This document shows, piece by piece, positions 10,431-22,705 of a stretch of DNA of 64,000 nucleotides. Under the pieces are notes generated by a model. It did no database searches, was not told where the DNA came from, and saw only the letters and a program-made list of their open reading frames with translations. Position 1 is the first letter of the stretch. The number at the start of each line of letters is the position of its first letter. The position numbers and the translations under genes were made by a program. Location of the stretch: assembly GCF_004664715.2 (NCBI RefSeq), contig NC_051076.1:2489800-2553799 (forward strand), read 5' to 3'. The DNA is from Peromyscus leucopus. Its lineage: Eukaryota; Chordata; Mammalia; Rodentia; Cricetidae.

Positions 10431-13400
10431 TTCAAGAATGGTATAGCTCGGTCTTGAGGAAGATTGATTTCCAATTTTCTGAGAAACCGCCATACTGATT
10501 TCCAAAGTGGCTGTATATGTTTGCACTCCCACCAACAATGGAGGAGTGTTCCCCTTGCTCCACATCTTTTCCAACATAAACTGTCTTCAGTGTTTTTGTT
10601 CTTAACCCTTCTGACAGGTGTAAGATGGTATCTCAGAGTCCTTTTGATTTGCACTTCCCTAATGACTAAGGATATTGAGCAATTCTTTAGATGTCTTTCA
10701 GACATTTGAGATTTTTCCTTTGAGAATTCTCTGTTTAGCTCTATAGCCCATTTTTTAGTTGGATTGTTCATTATTTTGATGTCTAGCTCCTTGAGTTCTT
10801 TATATATTTTGGAGATCATCCCTCTGTCAGATGTGGGGTTGGTAAAGATCTTTTCCATTCTGTAGGCTGTTGTTTTGCCTTATTTACTGTGTCTTTAGCC
10901 TTATAGAAGCTTCTCAATTTCAGAATGTCCCATTTATTGTTTCTCTCAGTGTCTGTGCTACTGGTGTTATATTTAAGAAGCAGTCTCCTGTGCCAATATG
11001 TTCAAGACTACTTACTAATTTCTCTTCTATCAGGTTCAGTGTAACTGGATTTATGTTGAGGCCTTTGATCCATTTGGACTTGAGTTCTATGCATGGCAAT
11101 AGATATGGATCTATTTGCAATCTTCTACATGTTGATGTCCAGTTATGCCAACACCATTTGCTGAAGATGCTTTCTTTTTTCCATGGTACAGTTTTGGTTT
11201 CTTTGTTGAAAATCGTATGTTCATAGGTATGTAGATTAATGTCAGGGTCTTCAATTCGATTCCATTGGTCCACCTGGCAGTTTTTATGCCAATACCAAGT
11301 TGTTTTTATTACTATCGCTCTGTAGTAGAGCTTGAGGTCGGGGATCTTGATGCCTCCAGAGGTGGCTTTATTGTATAGGATTCTTTTAGGTATCCTGGGT
11401 TTTTTGTTTTTCCAAATGAAGTTGAGTATTGTTATTTCCAGGTCTGTGAAGAATTGTGTTCGGATTTTGATGTGGATTGCACTGAATCTTTATATTGCTT
11501 TTGGTAAGATTGCCATTTTTACTATGTTAATCCTACCTATCCATGAGCATGGGAGATCTTTCTATTTTCAAGATATCAGATATCAGGATTTCTTTCTTCA
11601 GAGACTTAAAGTTTTTGTCATACAGTTCTTTTACTTGCTTAGTTAGAGTTACCCCATGGTATTTTATATTATTTGTAGCTAATGTAAAGGGTGATGTTTC
11701 TCTGATTTCTTTTTCAGCCAATTTATCATTTGTATATAGGAGGGCTACTGATTTTTTGAGTTGATCTTGTATCCTGCCACATTACTGAAGGTGTTTATCA
11801 GCTGTATGAGTTCCCTGGTAGAATTTTTGGGATCACTTATGTATACTATCATATCATCTGCAAATAGTGAAAGTTTGACTCTTCCTTTCCAAATTGTATT
11901 TCCTTGATCTCCTTATGTTGTCTTACTACTCTAGCTAGAACTTCAAGTACTATATTGAACAAATATGGGGAGAGCAGACAGCCTTGTCTTGTTCCTGATT
12001 TTAGTGGAGTCACTTTGAGTTTCTCTCCATTTAATTTGATGTTGGCTGTTGGCCTGCTGTAAATTGCCTTTATTATGTTTAGGTAGGTTCCTTGTATTCC
12101 TGATCTCTCCAAGACTTTTATCATAAAGGGGTGTTGGATTTTGTCAAAGGCCTTTTCAGAATCTAATGAAAGATCATGTGTTTTTTTTTTTTCTTTCAGC
12201 TTGTTTATATAGTGTATTACATTGACAGATTTTTGTATGTTGAACCATACTTGCATCTCTGGGATAAAGCCTACTTGATCATGGTGGATAATTTTTGATG
12301 TGTTCTTGGATTTGGTTTGCTAATATTTTATTGAGTATTTTTGCATCAATGTTCATGAGGGAGACTGGTCTGTAATTGTCTTTGTTGCATCTTTGTGTGG
12401 TTTGGGAATCAGAGTAACTGTAGCCTCATAAAAGGAATTTGGTAAGGTTCTTTCTGTTTCTATTGTGTGGAACAATTTGAAGAGTATTGGTCTTAGCTCT
12501 TCTTTGAAAATCTGGTAGAATTCTGTATTGAAATCCTATGGTCCTGGGCTTTTTGTTGTTGTTGTTGTTCAGAGACTTTTAATGACTGTTTCTATTTCCT
12601 TAGGGGTTATTGGTCCATTTAAATGGTTTATTTGGTCTTGATTTAACTTTGGTATGTCTTACCTATCCAGAAAATTTCCTATTTCTTTTAGATTTTCCAA
12701 TTTTATGGAGTATGGGTTTTTGAAGTATGACCTGATGATTCTCTGGATTTTGTTGTTGTCTATGGTTATGTGTCCCTTTTAATTTCTGATTTTGTTAATT
12801 TGGATGCTCTCTCTCTACCTTTTGGTTAATGTGGATAAGGGCTTGTCTATCTTGTTGATTTTCTCAAAGAACCAACTCTTTGTTTCATTGATTCTTTGTA
12901 TTGTTCTCTTTGTTTCTATTTTATTGATTTCATCTCTCAATTTGATTATTTCCCAGTGTCTATCTTTCCTGGGTGAGTTTGTTTCTTTTTGTTCTAGATG
13001 TTAAGTCACTAGTATGAGATTTCTCCAGCTTTTTTATGTGGGCATTTAGTGCTATGAATTTTCCTCTTAGCACCACTTTCATAGTGTCCCATAAGTTTGA
13101 GTTTGTAGTACATTCATTTTCATTCAAATCTAGGAAGTCTTAATTTTTTTTCTTTATTTCTTCCTTGACCCATTGGTGATTCTGTTGAGCATTATTCAGT
13201 TTCCATGAGACTGTAGGCTTTCTGTAATTTTTGTTGTTGTTGAAATCTAACTTTAAGCCCTGGTAGTCTGATAGAATACAGGAGGTTATTCCATTTTTTT
13301 TTTTTTTTTTTGTATCTGTTGGGATTTGCTTTGTGGCCAAGTATGTGGTCGATTTTACAGATAGTTCCATGGAGTGCTGAGAAGGTATATTCTTTTTTTG

Positions 13401-13930
13401 TTAGGGTGGAGTGTTCTGTAGATATAAATTAAATCCATTTGAGTCATAACATTCTCTTATTTCTCTGTTAAGTTTCAATCTAGCAGAAATGTCCAGTGAT
13501 GAGAGTGGGGTGTTGAAATCTCCCACTATTGATATGTGGGATTTGATGTGGGATTTAAGCTTTAGTAATGTTTCTTTTACATATGTGGGTGCCCTTGTGT
13601 TTGGGGCATGTTCAAAACTGAAACTTCATCTTAGTGGATCTTTCCTGTGATGAGTATGTAATGTCCTTCTTGATCTTTTTTGATTGATTTTAGTTTGAAG
13701 TCTATTTTGCTGGATATCAGGATGGGTACACCTGCTTGATTCTTAAGACCATTTGATTGGAAAGACTTTTCCCAGCCTTTTATTCTTAGGTAGTGTCTAT
13801 CTTTGAATTTGAGGTGTGTTTCTTGTATGCAACAGAAAGATGGGTCCTGCTTTCATATCCATTCTGTTAGTCTGTGTCTTTTTATACATGAATTAAGTAC
13901 ATTGACATTAAGGGATATTAATGACCAGTG
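10431..13930 (-). pseudogene. L1 ORF2 (endonuclease and reverse transcriptase), broken
   Basis: Visible on the minus strand: an endonuclease segment with CCIQETHL (about 13805-13840), a later endonuclease segment ending QWVKEEIKKK (13370-13140), and reverse transcriptase with [13 protein letters not shown] and [16 protein letters not shown] (12256-11849). The FADD active-site box follows near 11850-11865, then the C-terminal cysteine-rich region with HCWWECKHIQPLWK (10858-10431). Frames change many times, and a poly-T run at 13298-13312 breaks one. ORF2 normally nicks target DNA and copies L1 RNA; this copy is dead and is interrupted by the ERV. Confidence 0.85.
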
Positions 13931-13989
13931 ATTGTTCATTCCTGTTATCTTTTGGTGGTAGTGTGTGTATACTTTTCTTCTTTGGGGTT

Positions 13990-15128
13990 TACTGTTGTGG
14001 GGTTATCTGTTTGCCTGTGATTTCATGGGTGTATCTGACTTCCTTAGGTTGGAATTTTCCTTCTAGTGCTGTCTATAGGGCTAGATTTGTGGATAAGTAT
14101 TGTTTAAATATGGTTTTTGCTTGGAATGTCTTGTTCACTCCATCTATGGTGATTGAAAGTTTTGTTGGGTATATTAGTCCAGGCTGGCATCCATGGTCTC
14201 TTAGTGTCTGCATTACATCTGTCCAGGTCCTTCTGGTTTTCAAAGTCTCCATTGAGAAATCGGGCGTTATTCTGATGGGTCTGCCTTTATAAGTCACTTG
14301 GCCTTTGCTACTCTTAATATTCCTTTTTTTTATTCTGTATGTTTAGTGGTTTAATTATTATGTGGTGAGGGGACTTTTCAGGGGCTTATTTTTCTATAAG
14401 CTTCTTGTATCTTCATAGGTATTTCCTTCTTTAGATTAGCAAAGTTTTCTTCCATGATTTTGTTGAATATGTTTTCTGTGTCTTTGAGTTGGTATTCTTC
14501 TTCCACTATCCCTGTTATTCTTAGGTTTGGTCTTTTCATGGTGTTCCAGATTTCTTGGATATTTTGTGTTATGACTTTTTGGGCTTTGGTATTTTCTTTG
14601 ACTAATGAATGTATTTTCTCTATTGTATCCTCTGCACCGGAGATTCTTTCTTCCATCTCTTGTATTCTGTTGGTTATGGTTGCATCTGTATTTCCTGTTT
14701 GTTTACTCAGATTTTCTATTTCAAGCATTCCTTCTGTTTGTGTCTTCCTCACTGTTTTTATTTTACTTTTCAGATCTGGACTGTTTCTTTCACATGTTTA
14801 ATTGCTTTTTCATATTTTCTTGGCTTTCTTTAAGGGATTTATTGATTTATTCCAATTTCTTGTTTGTCTTTTCCTCAATTTCTTTAAAGGAATTTTTCAT
14901 TTTCTTTTTAAAGTCCTCTAGCATCTTCATGAAATTATTTTTAAGATCACTTTCTTTTGCTTCTTCTACATTATGATGTTCAGGTCTTGCTGTTGTAGAA
15001 AAGCTAGGTTCTGTTGATGCCATATTGCTCTTTATGTTGTTGTATGTTTTTTGCACTGGCATATACCCATCTCTTCCTCCAATAGGTACAAGAGGTACCT
15101 GTGTCTGAGCGAGCTGCTCTTGGTCCAA
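13990..15128 (-). pseudogene. L1 ORF1 (RNA-binding chaperone), broken
   Basis: The first frame starts MDQEQLAQ at 15128 and runs to 14847. A coiled-coil-like part follows in a second frame (14752-14378), with a region rich in Glu, Ile and Lys heptads ending in a KRPNLRITGI segment. That segment starts the RRM-like domain of L1 ORF1p. A third piece (14297-14073) gives the C-terminal domain with a GCQPGLIYPTKLS stretch. At least two frame changes separate the pieces. In the family, ORF1p forms trimers on L1 RNA; this copy cannot make a full protein. Confidence 0.8.
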
Positions 15129-15129
15129 T

Positions 15130-15345
15130 CTGTGCTTGCTGTGTCTGTGTCTCAGGAGGCCACTCTGGGTCCAAATCTTGGTCTAATTGGAGCTGGCAGA
15201 TTCTGTATCTCAGGGAGCTATTCTTGGTCCAATCTAAGCTTTTAGGTTCTGTGGCTCAGGGAGCCACTCTTGGTCTTATCAGGGCTCTTGGTCCAGTCAG
15301 AGCTAGTAGGTTCTGTGTCTCAGGAAGCCACTAGTGTCGAAATGG
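15130..15345 (-). repeat. Imperfect tandem repeats in the L1 5' UTR
   Basis: A TCTGTGTCTCAGGA-type block followed by a CCACTCTTGGTCC-type block recurs at about 15144, 15202, 15248 and 15312, spaced 46-64 bases. L1 5' UTRs of rodents often carry promoter monomers. Whether these are true monomers of a named subfamily is not decided here. Confidence 0.55.
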
Positions 15346-15545
15346 GATGAATATTGGGGCAGTGCATGGGTCTTGTAGATTGCTGGGTCTGATGGGGGGT
15401 TCAGGTGGGGGAGCTTGCCTGTAGGAGTCTTCCCTGCTGGCAACTGGGGCAGAGATAGATGGGGGTTATGTTCCAGGGCCTAGGTCCTACAGGGACCAAT
15501 GGGGAGTTTTGGTGGGGGAGCTTGTCCACACGAGTTTTCCCTGCT

Positions 15546-16203
15546 GACAAATGTATGTATCACCATTGCCCAGCTTACAATTCCATATTTTTAAAGAACT
15601 CTGAGTTTTATTTTAAAATAGTGACATTTAAAATATACCTGTACATATTTTTAATTATTTAAATAGTTATGAAAATTTAATCTTACTTAAAAATAACACA
15701 CTGATTTCTATAAATTCTTTTAGAGCAACACAAAAAAATAATGTGCAAACCTCAGCTCTAGAGTTCAGTTTCTTAAATGTGTATCAGAGTGTGGTACCCA
15801 GGAAAAGTCATCCTTTGTTACCTGTGACAAGGTCAGAATGGAAGGACAGTTTACTTCTTATTAAATGTTAATTAGTGCTAAATGTTTTCAGTTAAAATTA
15901 TGTTCTACATTTTAAAATTTTGTCTTAGTATATTTATTTATTTGCATGATAGAAGGCGATACCAAATGTTAGTGCTGAAATGATAATGTTACTCAAGAGA
16001 CTCTTTCATGTCTGTCTTTATTTCTTTCTAAATCAACAACTCTATACTTTACATAAAAGGGTCCCACACCTGAGTAAATAAAGCTGCATTTCTCTTTGCT
16101 ACATGAAACATTCAGAGTACACGTTATCATTTGCTAAGTGTTGCAGCTAAAAGCAGAAGAAATTAACCTGGGCCTAGAAAACATGTAGAGTATATGTCTA
16201 AGC
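15546..16203. other. Intergenic sequence, no gene recognised
   Basis: AT-rich, with no gene and no repeat that I can name. Confidence 0.4.
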
Positions 16204-16419
16204 CAGTGATTCTCAACCTGTGAGTTGTGATCCCTTTTTTTGGGGGGGTCAGACAACCCTTTCACAGGGGTTGCAGATCAGAGATTTATGTTATGATTTG
16301 TAACAGTAGCAAAATTACAGTTATGGGGTAGCAACAAAAATGATTTTATGGTTGGAGGTCACCACAACATTAGGAACTGTGATTAAGGGTCCAAGCATTA
16401 GGAAGGTTGAGAACCACTG
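16204..16419 (-). mobile_element. URR1-type nonautonomous hAT DNA transposon
   Basis: It starts CAGTGATTCTCAACC and ends GGTTGAGAACCACTG, an almost perfect terminal inverted repeat. Inside is the block complementary to the AACCATAAAATCAT core of the copy at 2771. The flanks are GTCTAAGC (16196-16203) and ATCTAGAC (16420-16427), 6 of 8 identical. Confidence 0.8.
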
Positions 16420-16559
16420 ATCTAGACAGTTTCTGGATAAGGAAGAGATATTGGGATGGGAAGAACACTGATGATTCTCTTATAGCCTGGCCGCTAGACA
16501 ATACTTAAATGTGTCAAATGAATGGATGAAGTAAATGCAACTTTTGACAGTTTCTCCCT

Positions 16560-16880
16560 GGTAGTCAGACTTTGGTGTTGCTGTGATGAGATACCTGCTG
16601 TAAACAACTTAAGGGAAGAAAGAATCATAATGGCCCAGGGTTTCAGAGGCTCATATCACAATAGCTTGGAAGCAGAGAAAACAGATTCTTTCCTTTGCCC
16701 ATTTTTATTCCATTCAGACCACCAACCTGTAAGATGCCCCCATTCAGAGTAAATCTTGCCATAGTTAATCCTTTCTTGGAGACATCTCTACAGGCACACT
16801 TAGAGATGTGCTTTATTACTCAGGTTCTTCTCAATCCCATCAAGATTAACCCACATCCTTAGAATGCGTTTATCCTTGTG
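16560..16880 (-). repeat. Rodent L1 3'-UTR-type repeat (Lx-like, tentative)
   Basis: It begins GTGTTGCTGTGATGAGATACC, the complement of the end of the repeat at 1620-1965. It continues with a poorly conserved GGTTTCAGAGGCTCA block. It is diverged and noncoding. Confidence 0.45.
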
Positions 16881-17940
16881 TACAAATATGCACAGTATTT
16901 AAATGTTAATCTCATTTCTGCTCCAGAACCAAATGCAGTATCAATCAAATTGGTAAGAAGCAATCCACATGTTAGCTTTACTATGAGAGCAAACACCAAA
17001 TAGCAAATCAGGTACTGTTAAAAGAATTCAGATTAGAATAAAATAATCAGACAGCAGGCTGAGTAATTATTCCAGTAAATGAACAATGACCTAAAGATAA
17101 AACACCAACAGTCTCTGTTTCCTTCATGTCTTGTTTCTTTTTTTTTTTTTTTTTCTTGACTTTGTGGGATAGGGCACTTTACCTGCTTTTGATGATTGTT
17201 TTTCTTCCTTGGATAAATGGCTAACACACAGAAGCCAGTGAAGCAAGTGAAGAGAAGCATTGATAACCTACACTGTCAATGCAAATGTAGTCTTTAGGCT
17301 AGATTATATTGGAAATCTGCTTGCACTGGTTGTTTCATCACCACCCACACAAATAAGGTTGAAAAATTAGACTAAGTGGTGAAGCAGAGTCCTGGAATTT
17401 AATGGCTCACAAACACAAGGGGTCAGCATTTCAACACAAATGATATTGAACCACCTGGCTTGATCAGCTTTGGAGTTTGAAAGGGATAGGGAGATGAAAT
17501 TCAATTTATATTTTCAAATTTCTTTCTTCTCCAGTTTAGAATTTGGACATCTCCCATTTGGATTTTATAAGTCTGCTGACACTGTGGGAGGTGGCTCCTA
17601 ACATCACCAGTGGGCCTTCCAGTCTCATCAGCCCTGACAGTTTAGGCAAGCTTCAGCGATCTCCAGATTTGTATCAATTTCCTCTTCCCCCAAAGAGCCT
17701 CTTCACCCAGCGTCCTTAGTCTTAACTTGGTAAACAAATGTACTGGACCATCTCCAGGGCTGTACCATTTTATTGATGAAAGTCTACAAAGGAAATGAGC
17801 TTTGGAGCTAGTGAGTTTACGTGTCGGTTGTGTGAGTATTAGGAATTTTGGCCTTAGATGTGATCTGCCCTATCTTTGAGACTCCCTTTCAGTTGCCATT
17901 CCTTATTCTAAGAAAGCAGATGCTTCAATATTTCTTATGA
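16881..17940. other. Mostly single-copy intergenic sequence
   Basis: No gene was recognised. A T run at about 17138-17154 is the only low-complexity feature. Part of it (17560-17720) is GC-richer than its surroundings, with no open frame worth reporting. Confidence 0.4.
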
Positions 17941-17944
17941 TACA

Positions 17945-18330
17945 TTATATTTTCTCATCAATATAAAAGTACATACAATATAATTCACTCCTGCTAGTGA
18001 CAAAGGAACAGACTTGTGTAAAACCACTGTAGTTAGAGTTAAGGTCTTCATGCCAAAATGCTCCTTGTGTTGAGCTAGCTTCCCCACAGTCCTCAGTGTG
18101 TAGACAGTACTATATAGCATATCTCTGGATCCCTTCACTTAGCATAATGAGTTTGAGAGTCATCTGTGTTGTTTCATATTCAGTTGTTGTTATTTTAATT
18201 GCTGGATACACTATAGTCTGTTTGTCCAAGTCTCCAACTGAAGGATGCTCAGGTAGTATCTAGGTTTTGGATATTAATAAATATGCTAATATATCAATAC
18301 ATGTACAAATATAACACACATTAATGAAGC
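17945..18330 (-). repeat. Ancient mammalian L1 (L1M-type) fragment
   Basis: The plus strand contains CTTCACTTAGCATAATGAG, then ATTGCTGGATACACTATAGT and TAGGTTTTGGATATTAATAA. These are diverged complements of the 3' part of old mammalian L1s. It predates the rodent-specific repeats around it. Orientation is by recognition only. Confidence 0.55.
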
Positions 18331-20230
18331 TATACTCACATGTAGACTTTTCTTTGAGAACTAGTTTTCATTTCTTCTGAGAAATACCTAGGTGAAATAA
18401 CCAAGTTCTGAGAAACCTGAATTTGCCATGACTTCATCCTTCTCTTCCAAAGCCTCTGACTCTCACAGATTGAATATATGCACAGGATATAGATTTCTAC
18501 CCTCTGAGAATATTCATTTAAATAATTTTAAGACAGAAGGGGTTTAGCATGAGAGTCAGACCTTCTCTGATAAGTCACCAAAGTGAGGTGAAGAAAAAAG
18601 AAATGTTTGCTCCAATGTTTAGTTAACTAGCCACAACGAAATGCCTGCTATTTTGACATGGCATGACATTATTTTTCATGATTTTTAATTTAAATTTCTT
18701 AGCATTTGAAATTTAATGATATTAACTCAATGTTACAAATAATAAGAATGAGTTGAACTGACAATATTGATTTTCCTCTTCTTTCTGCCTATTGAAATCC
18801 AGAAACCCACTCCCTAGTTTCCCCCCCTCCCCTACCATCCACTCTATTAGTTGTGCAGGAGTTTTGTTAGCATTCAATATGTTCAAGGCCAAGAAACTAC
18901 TGTCACAGAATACTATTCAATAAATATTCAAGCAAAAGAGTTACTGAATAAATATGTGCACATGAGTTATAATAATCTGAAATCTGTATAGATCTCAAGT
19001 TATACCTCGGCAGATACCTTTCTTTCTGGTGATGAAGATAGGAGTAAAGTTATTTTTTTTTGCCCTCAGAAGTTTGCAGCTTAGCAGGAAACTAGAATAG
19101 ATGTGTGTCCCATGTCATGCTAGTGTTATGGGGCTGTGTAGCAGGCAGACTCACTTAATCTGGAATAGGCTTCATGAAACCTACAGAGGCTTGTCAGCTT
19201 GTGAGGAAAATATAAAAGCAAAAAGCAATGAGTAGATAGAGAGCAAGGGGTGTCATTGAACACAGAGTGAGCAGGATAAGTAAGCTAGGGAGGAGTGTGG
19301 TGTGTTAAAACAAACATCTGGACAATTCTAGAAGGCCTGTAGCCGGGTGAGGGAGGTTGTATGGGAATAAGGCTCCAAAGGAAGCAGAGGCCAGGAGGTG
19401 GGGCTTAATTCGACAATTTTAAACTTTTAAACAGAAAATGACACCATTCTTTCTTTGAAAATCATACTTTGGCTCCTGTGGCAGACTCCATTACTGTGAA
19501 ATTCAACACATCTAAACTTAGTTGCTTACAACAAACACTGTCTTTTAGTTTCTGAGGGGCAAGAGTCCACACAAGGCTCAGATGGCATCACTGGCTTGAC
19601 ACACTCAAGGCTGCAACTGAGATTCTACCCAGATCTGCTGTCACCTCTGATGAATGACTCAGGAAGGTCTCTTGTCCACATCCACTCAATGCTGCTTGCA
19701 GCACCCAGGTTTTGTGGGATATTAGATGGAGACCTTCAGGTTCTTGATGACTGTTGTAGGAGATTTTACTCAGTTTATTGTCTGTCTCCCAGACAGCTGA
19801 CATAATTGTGTCTGGCTTCCCTCAGAACAAGCAAATGAGGAGTGATAGACTGAGGTGAAAACTAAAGGACTGTTTTTGGTAGCTTATTTTGGAAGTTTTG
19901 CTGTATTCTATTAGGGGAAAGGGGGCAGATAACATCAGAAGTTAGGGACATTTGAGAGCTGCCACCTTGGAGGCTATTATTACTACTATTCAGCAGAGAA
20001 AAAAAATAGAGTTTGAGCTTGGGTGGTGACAATAAAAATAGAAATAAATGTTAATAATATTTCTTCTTTTTAAGTAGCAGAGTTATTTAGAAGAGTAGAA
20101 TACCCCTCATGCTGGTAGAACATGATGGTTAGATATGGGAGGTAAAAGAATGAGGCTTCTCAGGAAGTGTACAGATTTCATTTGTGAGGTCCTGAATAGA
20201 TGGCAATCCTATGCATTTGAGGTATAGTGT
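18331..20230. other. Intergenic sequence, no gene recognised
   Basis: Two overlapping open frames on opposite strands at 19588-19805 are short and have no family resemblance. No repeat could be named. The region may be largely single copy. Confidence 0.4.
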
Positions 20231-20234
20231 ACAT

Positions 20235-20335
20235 GTCTGTAATGTCAGCACTTTAGAGGTAGAGGTAGGGGAATTAGGAGTTCAAGGCCAGCCTTAGCAA
20301 CACAGAAAATTTGAAGCTAGCCTATGTTAGAAAAT
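20235..20335 (+). repeat. B1 SINE fragment, diverged
   Basis: CTGTAATGTCAGCACTTTAG followed by GTTCAAGGCCAGCCTTAGCA are the central blocks of B1 in plus orientation. The 5' head and A tail are worn or missing. Confidence 0.65.
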
Positions 20336-20347
20336 GGTGAGGGGTAT

Positions 20348-20693
20348 TGTCAGAAGACAGTCCAAGAATGGAGTCGAACAAGGGGAATTCTGAATGCTTG
20401 TGGGAAAACATGAGTCTCAAAAACATGGACTTGTTCTTGGAATGTGTTTATGTGCTCCTCCCAGGAGTAGTGAATAGGAGTGACGTTAGATTATTATTAC
20501 AGGTGGCTGTTGCTATTTGTTTATATGCCTCTATTGAAAAACATGTTTTTGACGCATGCAGCTTGTTCCTGTGATTGCATATAGCTTTAACTCATGAAAA
20601 TTTTACTAAGGTGACCTTTCTTAACCATCAGAGTATAAATTGTCTGATGTCCTGAATAAAGTTGGTGATTGCATGACACTTTAGTCTGCCTCA
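20348..20693 (+). repeat. Probable 5' LTR of a class II-like provirus
   Basis: It starts TGTCAGAAGACAG and contains AATAAAG at about 20655. It ends near CTGCCTCA, six bases before a TGGTGCCG (20699-20706) that matches the first bases of a tRNA-primed PBS. No second LTR was found for comparison, so the left boundary is uncertain. Confidence 0.45.
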
Positions 20694-20998
20694 TTTATTG
20701 GTGCCGTTCTCCCAGATTCCATCACCTTTAGAGTGGTAAGCAAGTGGTACCATGAATCAGGGACCTGAAGTCAACTCTGAGATATGAGAGTGGGGGCCTC
20801 ACACAAGGAGGTGAATGGGAAACCAGAGAAGGCTTTGCCTTGTGATGAACTTGTGCATCATTTTTTAAAGAAAGTAGGAGCACATATATTGGAATTACAA
20901 CTATTAGATAGATTGCAAGTTGTTCCTTTATTATAATCCCTATTTTGCAGAAAAGGAAACTTTAGATAGAGAAGTATGGAACAGAGTCCAAAAGAGTA

Positions 20999-21316
20999 TT
21001 GGAAAGGCATATAAACAAGAGAAAAAAAATCCCTGTTCCATTTTGGGTCACTTGGGAATTAATTTGGACTGTTTCCAAAATGCTTAAGGAAGATAAGGAG
21101 CATATTAATCACACTGGAGAGATGCCTAATTCCTTACAGGAATATAAATTGGATGATCTAATCTTAAAATTGATAAAGGAGGAGTTTTTCTCCCATTCAG
21201 GCAAAATTGAAACTAAAAGCAATGCACCAGTAACTATGCTGGTGACAGCTCCATTCAGTTCCTTTAGATATATATATATCCCATTGCCTAAATATGACCA
21301 TGAAGTATTGGGGTGA
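20999..21316 (+). pseudogene. Open fragment in ERV leader/gag position, not identified
   Basis: A 105-codon open frame, lysine- and glutamate-rich in its first half. Its position after the PBS and before pol suggests an inactivated gag or pro-pol start, but I recognise no capsid, zinc-knuckle or protease motif. It is AT-rich like the rest of the provirus. Confidence 0.3.
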
Positions 21317-21329
21317 GGAATTTGATAGT

Positions 21330-22200
21330 CAATCTAATCTTGAATGCTCTCCACTTTTTGATGAGGACCTAAGAGAGTCTATGAAAAAGCTAACTTTATA
21401 ACCTAGGCAAGCTAGAGCACAGCAGGGAAAAGGAATTTGTTTACACCTAACTATGCACTCACCTGTCTATTTAAAACTTGAGAAAGAGTGGTGGCATTGG
21501 ACAGCCCTCACTTATTCTCTCAACAATCAAAGGAAAAACTACAGCTATTTGAAGCCAGACTAAAATTGGCATTTGTGTATCGTGTGGCTCCTTTACTGCC
21601 TTTAAACTTACTTATTTTCCCCACTAAATTGTCTCCTACAGGTATTATAGCACAAGAGGATAAATCTTTCAAATGGATTTTTCTGTACCATAAAGACAAC
21701 AGAATAGTAACTTCTTACCTTAGTCTTCTTGCTCAATTAGTAAATCAGGGGAGGACCTGATATCAACAGTTACGTGGATTTGATCCTTGCTGTATTATAT
21801 TACCCTTAATGAACAATCAGTCTTTAAGAGCATTATAGAACTCTATAATCAAATTTCACTTGAAGATTATCATGGAAGGGTAGGAAATCACTATCCATCT
21901 GATAAACTATGGGGTTTTCTTATACGAACTAAATTTGTGATTACAAAATTGTCCAACCTTCTCCCATTCCACAGGTAGATACTTATTGATCATTCATCTA
22001 AGGGTATAGGAGGAATTCATGCTCCATATATTCATCAATCTATTATTACTTCTTTATACTCAGCCCAACAGGTGGAACTGGCTGTTTTGATTCATCTATC
22101 ATGGCTAATTTATAAATCCTTTAATATAATTTCAGATTCTGTTTATGGTGTAGGATTATTTCCAGCAATAGACTCATACTTAGGCACACTCTAACCTTTC
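21330..22200 (+). pseudogene. ERV pol remnant: reverse transcriptase connection and RNase H region
   Basis: Two open pieces (21488-21760 and 21787-21978) are separated by a frame change and are followed by a third segment to about 22195. The segment around 21660-21950, with FKWIFLYHKDN, GFDPC, HYPSDKLW and FLIRTKFVITKL, matches the thumb/connection part of class II reverse transcriptases. The continuation with IDHSSKGIGGIHAP and IISDSVYGV looks like RNase H, including the SDS segment. Several stops make it nonfunctional. Upstream palm motifs are not preserved. Confidence 0.65.
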
Positions 22201-22531
22201 TGCTTTTATTGCAGAAGGAAATAAGCAGCTGATGCAATAACCTGTCCTATTTTTACTTCTCCAGAAGAAAGTTGGAAGTGGTATGCATCTGTCATTGCTG
22301 ATAGATCCACTGAAACATATGGATTCCTCTTTGACTCCTTCAGCCCTCACCATCAAGAATAACAGTGGAGGTGAGGAGGCAGTGAAAATCATCAGGAAGA
22401 CAGCAAATCTCCAGCTAAAAGGCAAAGGGAGATATCGACTCTACCATCAGAAGTCAAGTCTGCCCACCTGGAGCCAATTTAAGGCCCTGGGTGCCAAGGG
22501 AGAAGTTATTCTATGAAATATACAGAGCTCT

Positions 22532-22705
22532 ATGTCACCTGAGAATCTCCTTTTGCTGATGCTAGCTGCTTTGACCTGTGCATCTGTGGTAAGTGCCTCT
22601 GAGCTTGCGTATTGGTCCTACATTCCTCATCTTCCTTTGCTTCAACTTGTAGATTGGATAGATCCAGCTCCTGTTATCTTTACTAACAACTGTGTTTATG
22701 ACTAG
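22532..22705 (+). pseudogene. ERV env leader fragment (57 codons then stop)
   Basis: An ATG at 22532 opens a 57-residue frame closed by TAG at 22703. It starts with a hydrophobic leucine-rich stretch (LLLLMLAALTC), as in a signal peptide. A short segment with ELAYWSYIPHLP follows, resembling the surface-subunit start of betaretroviral env. The frame breaks at once, so no envelope protein is possible. The order after pol supports the assignment. Confidence 0.5.

Larger units (their letters stand above)
10425..15545 (-). mobile_element. L1 (LINE-1) element, decayed, 5' part nearly complete
   Basis: On the minus strand the order is 5' UTR with short tandem repeats (about 15130-15545), ORF1 (15128 to about 13990) and ORF2 (about 13930 to 10431). 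ORF2 is cut by the ERV and finishes with a 55-base remnant at 7258-7312. Both ORFs carry several frameshifts and stops, so the element is not mobile. The 3' UTR and poly(A) are not preserved next to it. Confidence 0.9.

Noticed and set aside
10307..10858. A 183-codon open frame on the minus strand, one of the longest in the window
   Set aside because: It is L1 ORF2 C-terminal sequence read through into the adjacent LTR; not a gene.
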